A stretch of DNA of 64,000 nucleotides, taken from NCBI GenBank assembly GCA_963760125.1, contig CAVXBV010000014.1, forward strand, positions 310,001 through 374,000, in the 5' to 3' direction. Every line of letters begins with the position of its first letter. The first letter of the stretch is position 1. Source of the DNA: RYN-111 sp963760125. GTDB lineage: Bacteria; Actinomycetota; Actinomycetes; Mycobacteriales; SCTD01. Shown one piece after another: positions 35,447-45,300 of the stretch. A program made the translations under genes and the position numbers. A model generated the notes under the pieces. The model did not search any database. It saw only the letters and a program-made list of their open reading frames with translations, and was not told the origin of the DNA.

Positions 35447-36497
35447 GCCGGTGATCCCTCCCAGAGCGGCAGCAGGTCGGTGTCGACGATCTCGTTGCGG
35501 GTGTCGACCTCGAGGTGGCAGGCGGTCTGCCCCCCGGGCAGACCGGACAGGCGCAGCTCGGGACGCTCTGTCCGGCAGCGGTCCCCCGGCACCCGGTCTG
35601 CGTAGTCGCACCGCGGTTCGAACGGGCAGCCCGGCGGCAGCGCGATGAGGCTGGGAGGGGTGCCACGGACAGGGACGAGGGGGGCGTTGACGTCGTTGTG
35701 CAGGCGCGGGATGGAGGACAGCAGACCCCAGGTGTAGGGCATCTGCGGGCGTGACAGCAGGCTGCGGACCTCGCCCTTCTCGACGCACCGGCCGGCGTAC
35801 ATCACGAGGACCTCGTCAGCGACCTGGGAGACCACCCCGAGGTCATGGGTCACCAGGATGATGGCGGAGTCGAACTCCTCCTGGACGTCGGCGAGCAGGT
35901 CCAGGATCTGCGCCTGCACGGTCACGTCCAAGGCCGTCGTCGGCTCGTCCGCCACGAGCAGCGCCGGGTTGTTGGCGAGCGCCATCGCGATCATCGCGCG
36001 CTGCCGCATCCCGCCCGAGAACTCGTGCGGGTAGTTGTCCACGCGCCGCCCGGGCTGCGGGATGCCGACCCTGCCCAGCAGGTCGACGGCCCGGGCGCGC
36101 GCCGCCTTCCGGCTGCCGCCCGCGTGCCGGCGGTACCCCTCGGCGATCTGGTTGCCGATCGTGTAGAACGGGCTCAGGGCCGTCAACGGGTCCTGGAAGA
36201 TCATCGCGATCTGCGTCCCGCGCAGGTCGTTGAGCTCGCGCTCGCTGAGCGCCAGCAGGTCGGTCCCCTCGAGCAGCACCTGCCCGGAGATCTGCGTGCG
36301 CCGCCGGTCGTGCAGGCCGAGCAGGGACAGCCCGGTCACGGTCTTGCCGGAGCCCGACTCCCCCACGATGCCCAGGGTGCGTCCGCGCTCCAGGGTGAAC
36401 GACAGGCCGTCCACCGCACGGACGACCCCGTCGTCGGTGGGGAACTGGACCGGAGGTCGCGGACCTCCAGGAACGGGGTCGTGTCAGGAGCGGTCAT
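35443..36497 (-). CDS. Peptide-type ABC transporter, ATP-binding subunit (DppD/OppD-like; one frameshift)
   Basis: About 350 residues if repaired. It begins MTAPDTTPFLEVRDLR in one frame, and the main frame resumes at VVRAVDGLSFTLERGRTL; the junction at about 36453 needs one extra base, probably a lost G in a GGG run. Walker A GESGSGKTVTGL, signature SGGMRQRAMIAMAL, Walker B LLVADEPTTALDV and the CPFEPRCDYADRVPGDRC tail are intact. The ATG overlaps the permease stop (ATGA). Confidence 0.9.
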
Positions 36498-37485
36498 GAG
36501 ATGCGCACCCGGGGGTCGAGGAGGGCGTAGCCGATGTCGACGATCAGGTTGGCGAGCACGATCGCCACCGCCGCCAGCAGGACGGTCGCCATGATCATGG
36601 GGAGGTCGGACTGGACCACCGAGTTGATGGCCAAGCGGCCCACTCCCTGGATGTTGAAGACCGACTCGGTGATGATCGCGCCCGCCGAGCAGACCCGCGA
36701 GGTCCAGCCCGAAGATGGTCACGATCGGGCTGACGGCCGCGCGCCCGGCGTGCTTGACGTAGATCGAGCGGAGCGAGAGCCCCCGCGCCCGTCCGGTCCG
36801 CACGAAGTCCTCCTGCAGCGCCTCGACCATGGAGGCGCGGGACAGGCGGGCGTAGACGGCGGCGCTGACGAAGGCCAGCACCAGCCACGGCAGGATCAGT
36901 CCGCCGAACCAGCCGGCGGGGTCCTCGGTCAGCGGGACGTAGCCCGGCTGCGGCAGCAGCTGCAGCTTGTCGACCAGGACCAGTCGGGCCAGGACGCCGA
37001 TGAAGTAGATCTGCAGCGAGGCGCCGGTGAGCGACAGGCCGATGGCCAGCTTGTCCAGCGGCCTGCCCCGGTTGAGGGCGGACACGACGCCGGCGCCGAC
37101 GCCGACGAGCAGGAACAGCACGGCCGCGCCGATGGCCAACGAGGCCGTCGCCGGGAAGCGGTCCAGGAAGGTCTTCCAGACCGGCTGGTGGTTGACGAAG
37201 GAGAAGCCGAAGCAGGGGACGTCGCAGTGCTGCACGTCACCGGCCTCGGTCACGTCGCGGCCGGCGACGATCCCCTTCATGTAGCTGCCGTACTGCGACG
37301 AGCAGCGGCTGGTCGAGGCCGAGGTTCTTGTGGATCTCCGCGAGCTTGGCCGGCGTGCAGATCTTGCCGCAGGACAGCCGCGCGGGGTCGCCGGGCACCG
37401 CGAAGAACAGGAAGAACGTGACGGCGCTGACGATCGCCAGGATCAGCACGGAGCTGAGCAGGCGACGAACCACGAAGCGCAGCAA
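36494..37485 (-). CDS. Peptide-type ABC transporter permease (DppB-like; two frameshifts)
   Basis: The N-terminus (MLRFVVRRLLSSVLILAIVS, TTG start) is a DppB first helix. The frame changes near 37293, where the chain continues YGSYMKGIVAGRDV, and again near 36690, within GGAIITESVFNIQGVG, before ending in DYALLDPRVRIS-like residues and a TGA at 36494. Helices and the permease loop EALQEDFVRTGRARGLSLR are clear. Both breaks are net +1. A TTG start is uncommon but best fits the family. Confidence 0.82.
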
Positions 37486-37539
37486 GGGTTCTCTCGGGAG
37501 CGGAGCAGGATGACGGGTAGGAGCAGTGAGGGGCAGCGC

Positions 37540-37573
37540 CTGCGGCCGGCCGAGAGCTGCCGGCCGGCCGCAG
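37540..37573 (-). terminator. Strong hairpin between binding-protein and permease genes
   Basis: CTGCGGCCGGCCG, eight-base loop, CGGCCGGCCGCAG: a perfect 13-bp stem of almost pure G/C. Such intercistronic hairpins after a binding-protein gene commonly stabilise its mRNA or cut downstream transcription, giving binding protein in excess. Confidence 0.75.
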
Positions 37574-37585
37574 TGCGTCGGTGCC

Positions 37586-39362
37586 CTAGCTTCTTGAGGT
37601 AGACGCCGTTCAGCGAGGGCTCACCGAGCACCTTCGACAGGAACACGCCGCCGACCTTCGGGCCGTAGACGTGGTAGGCCTTGTCGTACAGGTAGGGGAT
37701 GTACGGCACCTTCTCCATGATCTTCTTGTCGAGCGCGCCCCAGTCCTTCGCGGCCTTCTCGACATCGGTCTCCAGGGAGATCCGGTCGATCTCGGCGTTG
37801 ATCTCCGGGTCGTTGAAGTGCTGGTAGTTGGGCGAGCCGACGCCGATCGTGCGCCCGTCCAGGGTCGGCGGGATCACGGTGCCCGCGCTCGGCCAGTCGG
37901 CACCCCAGCCGCCGCCGTAGATGTCGAACTGGTTGTCGGGCTTGCCGATGACGTCGTAGAAGTTCTTCGGGTCGATCGGCTTGAGGACGACCTTGAAGCC
38001 GGCCTTCTCGAGCCCGGCCTTGACGGCCACCGAGCCCTCCTGGCCCTTCGCGGTGTTGGCGTAGCCGTAGACGACGCTCATCCCGACCTTGTTCTTCTTC
38101 TCCAGGATCGCCTTGGCCTTCTCCGGCTGACCCTGCGGGAACTTCTTCTGGTCGTAGAGGTCGAACGCCTCGTAGCCGGGCACGGTCGGCGACAGCACCG
38201 TGCTGGCGAAGTCACCAGCGGAGGCGCCACCGACGATCTGGCGCAGCTGGAAGGACGGCCACGCGTACAGCAGAGCCTTGCGCAGCTCGACGTCCGTGAT
38301 GCGGGTGTTGTTGATGTTGCGCACCAGCACGAAGGCGGTGTTGCCCTGCACGGTGCGCGCCTTGATCTCCGGCGTCGTGTCGACCTGCTTGAGCACCTCG
38401 GGCAGCACCAGCGTGGTGAGGCTCATGGCGGCTGGTCGTCACCGTTGGCGGCGATCAGGCGCTGGTTGATCGCCAGCGGGTCCGCACCGAAGGTGAACTC
38501 GAAGCCGTCGACGTACTGGTGGCGGGCCGGGTCGCTCTTCGGGTCCCACGTCGGTGTTCTTCACCAGGGTGAGGCTCTTGTCGACGGTGTGCTCGGAGAT
38601 CTTGTACGGCCCCGTCGACTGCGGCATGAGGTCGTACTTCGCCTTGGTGTCCTTGGCCTTCTGGACCGGGGAGGTGGTCGTGAGACCCGCGGCGAACGGC
38701 ATGTCGGCCCGCGGCTGGTCGAAGAAGAACGTGATCGTCTTCGGCGGCGTCGTCCGCCTTGATGACCGTGTCCGGCAGGGACTTGCCCGCCGTACGGGCC
38801 GGGGTAGAAGTTGCGGAAGCTCGCCGGCCTTGCCCGCGAGCCAGTCGTAGAGGTAGGTCGGCCCCTCGGTGTAGGCGGAGTCGAACCCGCGCTCGACGGC
38901 GTACTTGATGTCGGAGGGCTTGACTGGGTTGCCGTCGTCGAAGCTGCACGTTGTCGCGCAGCGTGTAGGTCCAGCTCTTGCCACCGTCCTCGGTGACGCC
39001 GGTGTTGGTCGCGAGGTCGCCGACCAGCGTGACCTTGCCGTCCTTCTCGATGTACGTCGTGAGCTGGCGCTCGACCATGAAGGCGAGCGACTGGTTGTTG
39101 TTGACGTAGATGCGCGCGGGATCCAGGTGGGAGAAGTCGGTCTGCTCGAAGAGCTTGACGATGCCGCCCGAGTGTGTTGCCGGGGACGTCGTACGCCGGG
39201 CCCTTGGCGTCGTTGTCGACTTCGAACGCGAGGGCCTCGGCCTTCCCGCCCGGGCTGGCGGTCGTTCGCCTTGCTACCGCTGCTGCCACTGCCGCACGCC
39301 GTGACACCCAGTGCCATCACGCCCGCGACCGCGACCATCCGCAGCCCTGTGCTCCGCCTCAT
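37586..39362 (-). CDS. Peptide-type ABC transporter, solute-binding lipoprotein (multiple frameshifts)
   Basis: Extracellular family 5 binding protein, about 590 residues if repaired. The start MRRSTGLRMVAVAGVMALGV leads to the lipobox LGVTAC, so it is a lipoprotein. Conserved stretches recovered in successive frames include EALAFEVDNDAKGPAYDVPG, FDDGNPVKPSDIKYAVERG, TITFFFDQPRADMPFAAGL and FDIYGGGWGADWPSAGTVIP. The reading frame must change about eight times between 39260 and 38430, and once more before the TAG at 37586; nearly all changes are net +1. The second half, from 38426, is intact. Pervasive sequence error or advanced decay are the options. Confidence 0.78.
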
Positions 39363-39431
39363 GTGTGACCTCTCGTCGTGGGAGTCGTGAAGGGTCGTGC
39401 TCACCGGCGCGGGTGTGCCGGCGTCGTGCGG

Positions 39432-40421
39432 TCAGTTGGTGCTCTTGGGGTCGAGCGCGTCGCGCACCGAGTCCCCGAGCAGGTTGAAGCACAGGACGAG
39501 GACGAACAGCGCCAGTCCCGGGAACAGGGTGTAGGCCAGGTCGTCCTGGTAGACCTGCGCGCCCTTGCTGATCATCCGGCCCCAGTCGGGGGTGGGCTCG
39601 ACGATGCCGACGCCCAGGAAGGACAGCGCAGCCTCCGTGGTGATGAGCGCGGGCAGGGTCAGCGAGAAGGTCACGAGGGTCGGGGACCACAGGTTGGGCA
39701 TGAGCTCTCGGCGCACGATCCGCCACGAGCTCGCCCCGGACATGCGCGCGGCGTCGACGAACTCACGCTCCCGCAGGGAGAGGACCTGGCCGCGGATCAG
39801 CCGAGCCTGGTACACCCAGCCGAGCACCGACAGGATGAAGATGAGCGTGGCGAAGCGCAGCAGGATCGGCGTCTCCTCGTCGGGGGCGACGAACAGCGAC
39901 TCCACGACCGGGCTGAACGCGATGATGAACAGCAGGCCCGGGAAGGCGAAGACCACGTCCATGATCCGGCCACCGAGCGCGTCGACCCAGCCGCCGAGGT
40001 AGCCGATGATCAGGCCGTAGAGCACGCCGAACGCGGTGGTGATCACGGCCGCGGAGCCCGCGATGAGCAGCGAGGTGCGGGCGCCGTAGACCAGCTGCAT
40101 GAACGTGTCACGACCGAGGCCCGGCTCGAGCCCGAGCCAGTGGGAGCCGCTGATCCCCCCGAACGCGCCGGCCGGGAAGCCGTACTGGTCCAGCAGACCG
40201 GGCTCGTTCTGCCCGTAGGTGGTGGACGCGTCCTTGCCGTAGACCGCGGAGATCAGCGGGGCGAGGATCGCGACGACGACGAAGAAGAGCACGACGTACG
40301 CGGAGACGACGCCGACGCGGTCGCGACGGAAGCGCTGCCAGGCGATGCGGCGCGGCGACCTGCCGGTGTCGACGGGGGCCGGCGTCGGGGACGGAGCCTC
40401 CCCCGGGTCGGCCCGAGTCAC
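39432..40421 (-). CDS. Peptide-type ABC transporter permease (DppC-like)
   Basis: 329 residues, intact. N-terminal helix YVVLFFVVVAILAPLISAVY, then the periplasmic loop with GISGSHWLGLEPGLGRDTF, typical of the DppC class, and the ATPase-contact loop REREFVDAARMSGAS. It begins the operon, ahead of the binding protein; the usual order puts DppB first, so the operon order C-A-B-D-F is a rearrangement of the family's common one. GTG start. Confidence 0.92.
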   Translation of the reverse strand: MTRADPGEAPSPTPAPVDTGRSPRRIAWQRFRRDRVGVVSAYVVLFFVVVAILAPLISAVYGKDASTTYGQNEPGLLDQYGFPAGAFGGISGSHWLGLEPGLGRDTFMQLVYGARTSLLIAGSAAVITTAFGVLYGLIIGYLGGWVDALGGRIMDVVFAFPGLLFIIAFSPVVESLFVAPDEETPILLRFATLIFILSVLGWVYQARLIRGQVLSLREREFVDAARMSGASSWRIVRRELMPNLWSPTLVTFSLTLPALITTEAALSFLGVGIVEPTPDWGRMISKGAQVYQDDLAYTLFPGLALFVLVLCFNLLGDSVRDALDPKSTN

Positions 40422-40514
40422 GAGAACGTCGCTAATGCTTCACCTGCCCCTCGGTGCGGAGGAGCAGAAGGTACAGAAGGCGGCGCCCTGATGTGCGCGC
40501 GGCACCATGTGGAC

Positions 40515-40544
40515 ACGCAGGTGTGCCCCGGCAGCCACCTGCGT
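40515..40544. terminator. Extended hairpin upstream of the ABC operon
   Basis: ACGCAGGTG ... CACCTGCGT, 9-base arms around an inner stem TGCC-CC-GGCA. It lies between the end of the DEAD-box helicase gene (40594) and the start of the ABC operon (40421). It can end the helicase message or regulate the operon. The rest of this 172-base gap shows no gene. Confidence 0.5.
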
Positions 40545-40593
40545 CGCCGGGGCCAGGGAGTACGGCCAGCGGGTCTGGCTCAGCCGAAACGGC

Positions 40594-42147
40594 TCAGCGG
40601 GAGCGGCGCGGAGCGGGCGGCTGACCGGCCCGCGCGGCCAGCTCTGCGCGGGTGCGGGCCGGTCCCGCGGGAGCACCGGCCCGGCGGTTGCGCTTGGGCT
40701 GGGCCGGGGCGGTCTGCGTTCCCCCGGCGGCCGCGGCGGCCCGGGTGGCCTCCCGCGCCTCGGGGCTGGAGACCTCGTGCTGCTTGGGTGCCCGCGCGCC
40801 TGCGCCGGCACCGCCGGGGCGACCGCCGCCCGCTCCGCGACCACCGGTCTGCTGCTGGGGCGCGGCCTGGCGGGCACCGCCGCCACTGCCCCCTGCCCCG
40901 CGACCGCCACCCCGGCCGCCGCCTGACCCGGCGGCGCGCGGTGCGCGGGCCGGCTGCTCCACGACGGGGGCCGGCTCCACGTGCGGCGCGGCCGGTCCCG
41001 CGAGCTCGGCGATGATCGGCGCGCCCGGTCGGACGGGGCGGGTGTCGGGGTTGATGCCGGCCTGCTTGGTCATGAGGCGCACGTCCTTGACCTGCTCGGG
41101 CGTGGCCAGGGTGACCACGATGCCGCCGGCGCCGGCGCGCGCCGTCCGGCCGGAGCGGTGCAGGTAGGCCTTGTGCTCGGTCGGCGGGTCGACGTGCACC
41201 ACGATCGCCACGTCGTCGACGTGGATGCCGCGGGCCGCGATGTCGGTGCACACGAGCACGCGGGTGGACCCGTCCATGAACGCGCCCAGGTTGCGCTCCC
41301 GCGCGCCTTGGGACAGGTTGCCGTGCAGCTCGACCGCCGGGATGCCGGACGCGGTGAGTTGCTTGGCCAGCTTCTTGGCGGTGTGCTTCGTGCGCATGAA
41401 CAGCACCGAGCGGTCCAGCCCGCCCGCGAGCCCGCGCACGACGTCCATCTTGTCGGCGGCGCTGACGTGGAAGACGTGGTGGGTCATGGTGCTGACAGGT
41501 GCGACCGCCGGGTCGACCGAGTGGGTCGTGGGCTCGTGGAGGTAGCGCTTGACGAGGACGTCGACGCCGTTGTCGAGCGTGGCGGAGAACAGCATCCGCT
41601 GACCCTTCTTCGGGGTCTTGTCCAGCAGCCGCTTCACCGCCGGCAGGAACCCGAGGTCGGCCATGTGGTCGGCCTCGTCGAGGATGGTGATCTCGACGGC
41701 CGACAGGTCGGCGTACCCCTGGTTGATGAGGTCCTCGAGCCGTCCGGGGCAGGCGATGAGCACGTCTACGCCGGGGGCCAGGGCCTTGACCTGCGGGTTC
41801 TGGCCCACGCCGCCGAACACGACAGCGGTCGTCAGGTGCAGTCGCTTGGCGAGGGGCTGAACGACGGCCAGCACCTGGTTGGCGAGCTCGCGCGTCGGGA
41901 CGAGGATGAGGCTGCGCGCCTTGCGCGGCTGGCGCGTGCCGCCGGCCAGGTTGGCCACGAGCGGCAGGCTGAAGGCGAGCGTCTTGCCACTGCCGGTGCG
42001 GCCGCGGCCGAGCACGTCGCGGCCGGCGAGGGTGTCCGGCAGCGTCGCCGCCTGGATCGGGAAGGGGGCCGTCAGGCCCTGCAGGTCGAGCTCGGCGCAG
42101 AGCAGGGGCGGCACGCCGTACGACGCAAAGGTGCGGGAGGTGGTCAC
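40594..42147 (-). CDS. DEAD-box RNA helicase (RhlE-like) with Gly/Arg/Ala-rich tail
   Basis: 517 residues. DEAD-box motifs: FPIQAATLP (Q motif), GRTGSGKTLAFSLPL, PTRELANQV, ILDEADHMADLGF, LFSATLDNG, TDIAARGIHV and HRSGRTARAG. The last 130 residues are low-complexity Gly/Arg/Ala/Pro, likely an RNA-binding tail. The GTG start at 42147 is preceded by GACAAT at five bases. A role in ribosome assembly or RNA remodelling is typical of the family. Confidence 0.93.
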   Translation of the reverse strand: MTTSRTFASYGVPPLLCAELDLQGLTAPFPIQAATLPDTLAGRDVLGRGRTGSGKTLAFSLPLVANLAGGTRQPRKARSLILVPTRELANQVLAVVQPLAKRLHLTTAVVFGGVGQNPQVKALAPGVDVLIACPGRLEDLINQGYADLSAVEITILDEADHMADLGFLPAVKRLLDKTPKKGQRMLFSATLDNGVDVLVKRYLHEPTTHSVDPAVAPVSTMTHHVFHVSAADKMDVVRGLAGGLDRSVLFMRTKHTAKKLAKQLTASGIPAVELHGNLSQGARERNLGAFMDGSTRVLVCTDIAARGIHVDDVAIVVHVDPPTEHKAYLHRSGRTARAGAGGIVVTLATPEQVKDVRLMTKQAGINPDTRPVRPGAPIIAELAGPAAPHVEPAPVVEQPARAPRAAGSGGGRGGGRGAGGSGGGARQAAPQQQTGGRGAGGGRPGGAGAGARAPKQHEVSSPEAREATRAAAAAGGTQTAPAQPKRNRRAGAPAGPARTRAELAARAGQPPAPRRSR

Positions 42148-42202
42148 GCTCCATTGTCGCAGGTGACGCGCTCCCGCCATGGCGTGCGGCAGGCTGGGTC
42201 GC

Positions 42203-42925
42203 GTGACCGACTCCGCGCCCGTCCCCCTCGAGGGCTTCCACGCGGTCAAGCACGCGCTGCGCTTCGCCCCGCACCTGGTCACGGGCGTCGTGGTGCGCTC
42301 GGTCAAGGAGGCAGCGGCCCTCGCCGCTGCCCTTGCCCCCGATGTGCTGGACCTGCTGCTCGAGCTCGCCGTCGAGGGACCCGTGGACCACCCGACGGGG
42401 ATCACCGGGACGGGACGGCGCCCACCGGACGGCTCGAAGGTCCTGACGGCGCGCGCGGCGCCCCTGGTCCTGCTCGACGACCCGCGGCACCCCGGCAACG
42501 CCGGCGCCGTGGTGCGCGTCGCCGCCGCCGCCGGTGCGTCGGGAGTGGCGCTGCTCGGCACGCTCGACCCGTGGCACCCCGCGGTCGTCCGCGGCGCCGC
42601 CGGCCTGCACTTCGCGCTCCCCGTCCTCACGCTCGGCCCCGCGGACCTGAGCAGCATCACCGGGCCCGTCATCGGTCTGGACGCCGAGGGCGAGCCGTTC
42701 GCCGGGCTGCCGGACGACGCCGTCCTGGCCGTCGGCTCCGAGCGCCGCGGCTTGAGCGACGCGGTCCGCGCCCGCGCCGATCTCGTCGTGGCCCTGCCGA
42801 TGCGGGACGGGGTGTCCTCCCTCAACCTGGCGACCGCGGTCAGTGCCGCGCTCTACGCCTGGCGTCTCAACCGGCCGCCTCCAGACCAGGGTCCTGGCCG
42901 AGGAGCGACGTCGCGTCGCGCGTGA
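42203..42925 (+). CDS. SpoU/TrmH family RNA 2'-O-methyltransferase
   Basis: 240 residues. The three knotted-fold motifs are visible: DDPRHPGNAGAVVRVAAAAG, then VLAVGSERRGLSDAVRARAD, then ALPMRDGVSSLNLATAVSAA. An N-terminal segment (LEGFHAVKHALRFAPH) resembles the L30e-like substrate-binding region. It methylates tRNA or rRNA ribose; the position is not evident. CAGGCT precedes the GTG start by seven bases. The 3' end overlaps the convergent DUF4192 gene by 59 bases. Confidence 0.9.
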   Translation: MTDSAPVPLEGFHAVKHALRFAPHLVTGVVVRSVKEAAALAAALAPDVLDLLLELAVEGPVDHPTGITGTGRRPPDGSKVLTARAAPLVLLDDPRHPGNAGAVVRVAAAAGASGVALLGTLDPWHPAVVRGAAGLHFALPVLTLGPADLSSITGPVIGLDAEGEPFAGLPDDAVLAVGSERRGLSDAVRARADLVVALPMRDGVSSLNLATAVSAALYAWRLNRPPPDQGPGRGATSRRA

Positions 42926-43931
42926 TCCGACGCACCACCTCGGGAGACACCTGCTCGTCGAGCAGTGCCAGCAGCAGTCCCGCCAGCGTGCACGCCGGGT
43001 CGCAGGCGAGTGCCCGCTCGAGCGCGATCGAGACGGCCGCGCCACCGCCCTGGCAGTAGGCCACCCAGCCGTACAACGCGCACACCTGCGTCGCCCACGC
43101 GTCCGGGGTGCGTCGCGCGAGCTCGGCGAGCAGCGCCAGCACCACCGCCGGCTCGTCCAGGGCTGCCCCGGCGATGGTGTCGCGCACGTGCACCTCCGTG
43201 AGGCTGGTCGCGAGGTCGGCGGCGGCGGCGTCCGAGAGGTCGCGCCGCCCGTCGCTCCACCTGCCCAGCACCGCGTCCCAGCGCGCCAGGGTCTCGGTAC
43301 GGGTCCAGAGCCAACCCCGCTCCGCCCTCCGCTCCTCACGCGCCTCCACGGCGTCGACGCACCGGTCGGCCTCGGGACCGCCGGCTGAGGGTCCCTGCAG
43401 GCTCGCCGCCAGCGCCTCCCGACTGGGCAGGGGCGCGCGCCCCTCCAGCACCTGCTCGGCGGCCAGCAGCTGCACCCCGGACGCGCCGCCGCCCGCGTCC
43501 ACGGGCCTTCCCTCGGGCGGGCAGCAGCGCGCCTGGTCGCAGAGGTAGGACCAGAACCGCCCGTCCCGGACCAGCAGGGCGTCGACGACGGGGCAGTCGC
43601 GAGCCAGTGCCGCCACCAGGCTCTCCCAGGCCCGACCTCCGTCCACGTCGGGCTGGTCGCTGTAGACGACGACGAGCAGCCGGGTGGCCTGCGCGCGCTC
43701 GAACCGGCTGACGACGTCCGCGACCAGGCGCTGCTCCTGCGAGGGGTCCGGCAGGTCGAGCCTGAGCGTCAGGCCGAGCCGGCCGCGCGGCTCGTGGAGG
43801 CAGAGCAGGACGAGCGACTCGGCCGGGGTGAAGCCGAGGGTGAGCGGCAGGGAGGCGACCACCTCCGCGGGGCTGCGCAGGCGCGCCGAGGTGCGCGGAG
43901 GACCGGGTCTGGAGGCAGGAGGCGTCGACAT
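42867..43931 (-). CDS. DUF4192 domain-containing protein
   Basis: 354 residues. The actinobacterial DUF4192 signature is clear: LPLTLGFTPAESLVLLCLHE near the start and WSYLCDQARCCPPEGRPVD with three cysteines in the middle, then a helical C-terminus (ERALACDPACTLAGLLLALL). Function unknown; members are frequently single-copy. GAGGTT stands six bases before the ATG, which therefore is probably the first base of the message. Confidence 0.9.
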   Translation of the reverse strand: MSTPPASRPGPPRTSARLRSPAEVVASLPLTLGFTPAESLVLLCLHEPRGRLGLTLRLDLPDPSQEQRLVADVVSRFERAQATRLLVVVYSDQPDVDGGRAWESLVAALARDCPVVDALLVRDGRFWSYLCDQARCCPPEGRPVDAGGGASGVQLLAAEQVLEGRAPLPSREALAASLQGPSAGGPEADRCVDAVEAREERRAERGWLWTRTETLARWDAVLGRWSDGRRDLSDAAAADLATSLTEVHVRDTIAGAALDEPAVVLALLAELARRTPDAWATQVCALYGWVAYCQGGGAAVSIALERALACDPACTLAGLLLALLDEQVSPEVVRRITRDATSLLGQDPGLEAAG

Positions 43932-44007
43932 GCCTCCAACCTCGACGCCGGAACGGCCCCGTGGGGCACGACCACCCAGGATGTGGACGGCCGCCACCCC
44001 CTGTGGA

Positions 44008-45300
44008 TCAGGCCAGCGCGAAGTACCGCAGCCAGACGTACGGCCAGGCGATGGCGATCGTCACGGTCGCGGTGATCAGGCCGTACTTGGTGAACTGCCA
44101 GAACGAGATCGGGTGACCGTTGCGGGCCGCGATGCCGATGATGACGACGTTCGCACTGGCACCGACGGCCGTGGCGTTGCCGCCGAGGTCGGCGCCGAGC
44201 GCGAGCGACCACCACATGGCCTCGCCCTGCGTCGCCGTCGGTGCCGCGGCCACCAGGTCCTGCACGAGCGGGCTCATGGTGGCGACGTACGGGATGTTGT
44301 CGACGATCCCGGAGAGCACCGCTGAGCCCCAGAGCAGACCGGTGGAAGCCACGAAGTAGTGCCCGTCGACCGCCTCGGTGGCCCGCTTGCCGAGCTCCTC
44401 GATGATGCCGACCTCGACGAGCGCACCGACCATGATGAACAGCCCGACGAAGAAGACGAGCGTCGCCCACTCGACCTCCTCGAGGAACTGCGGGGGCTCG
44501 AGCTTGGACAGCGCGACGAGCGCCCCGGCGCCGAGGAGGGCGACCAGGGAGGGCTCGACGTGCAGCGACGAGTGGGCGACGAACCCGATCATCACGGCGA
44601 ACAGCACGACGCCGGACTTGATGAGCAGCGTCTTGTCGCGGATGACCTCCCTCTCGTCGAGGGCCATCAGCTCGGCAACGCGCGACGCGTCGTACTGGAA
44701 CGCAGACCGGAACATCACCCGGCACAGCAGCACGAACACGATCATGAGCACGACGACGATCGGCCCCATGTTGAGCACGAAGTCGTTGAACGTCAGGCCA
44801 GAGCGGCTCGAGATGATGATGTTCGGCGGGTCACCGATCAGCGTTGCGGCGCCTCCGATGTTGGACGCCAGCGCTTCGGCGATGAGGAACGGCACCGGTT
44901 TGAGGCCCAGCCGCTCGCAGAGAAGCAGGGTCACGGGAGCGATGAGCAGCACGGTCGTGACGTTGTCGAGCAGCGCGGAGGCCACCGCGGTGATCACGAC
45001 CAGCATGACCATGACGGCGAACGGCTTGCCCTTGGCCCGCTTGGCCGCCCAGATCGCGAGGTAGTCGAACACCCCCGTCTGCTTGAGCACGCTGATGATC
45101 ACCATCATCCCGAGCAGCAGGAAGATGACGTTCCAGTCGACGCCGGTCTCTTCGCTGAAGAAGGCGACCTTCGCGTCCACGACGCCGAGCAGCACCATGG
45201 CTGCGGCGCCACCGAGCGCCGCGGCGACCCGGTGGATCCGTTCCGTGGCGATGAGGACGTACGCCCCGACGAACGCGGCGACGACGAGGATCTCGGTCAC
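44008..45300 (-). CDS. ArsB/NhaD-type sodium:proton antiporter (ion transporter superfamily)
   Basis: 430 residues and about eleven to twelve helices. The two signature half-repeats are ALASNIGGAATLIGDPPNII and LGADLGGNATAVGASANVVI, along with LLDNVTTVLLIAPVTLLL, all typical of the ArsB/NhaD/CitM superfamily. Transport of sodium against protons is the usual role near NhaA; arsenite or organic-anion transport is the alternative, and no ars gene is near. The start overlaps the CBS protein's stop by four bases. Confidence 0.9.
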   Translation of the reverse strand: MTEILVVAAFVGAYVLIATERIHRVAAALGGAAAMVLLGVVDAKVAFFSEETGVDWNVIFLLLGMMVIISVLKQTGVFDYLAIWAAKRAKGKPFAVMVMLVVITAVASALLDNVTTVLLIAPVTLLLCERLGLKPVPFLIAEALASNIGGAATLIGDPPNIIISSRSGLTFNDFVLNMGPIVVVLMIVFVLLCRVMFRSAFQYDASRVAELMALDEREVIRDKTLLIKSGVVLFAVMIGFVAHSSLHVEPSLVALLGAGALVALSKLEPPQFLEEVEWATLVFFVGLFIMVGALVEVGIIEELGKRATEAVDGHYFVASTGLLWGSAVLSGIVDNIPYVATMSPLVQDLVAAAPTATQGEAMWWSLALGADLGGNATAVGASANVVIIGIAARNGHPISFWQFTKYGLITATVTIAIAWPYVWLRYFALA

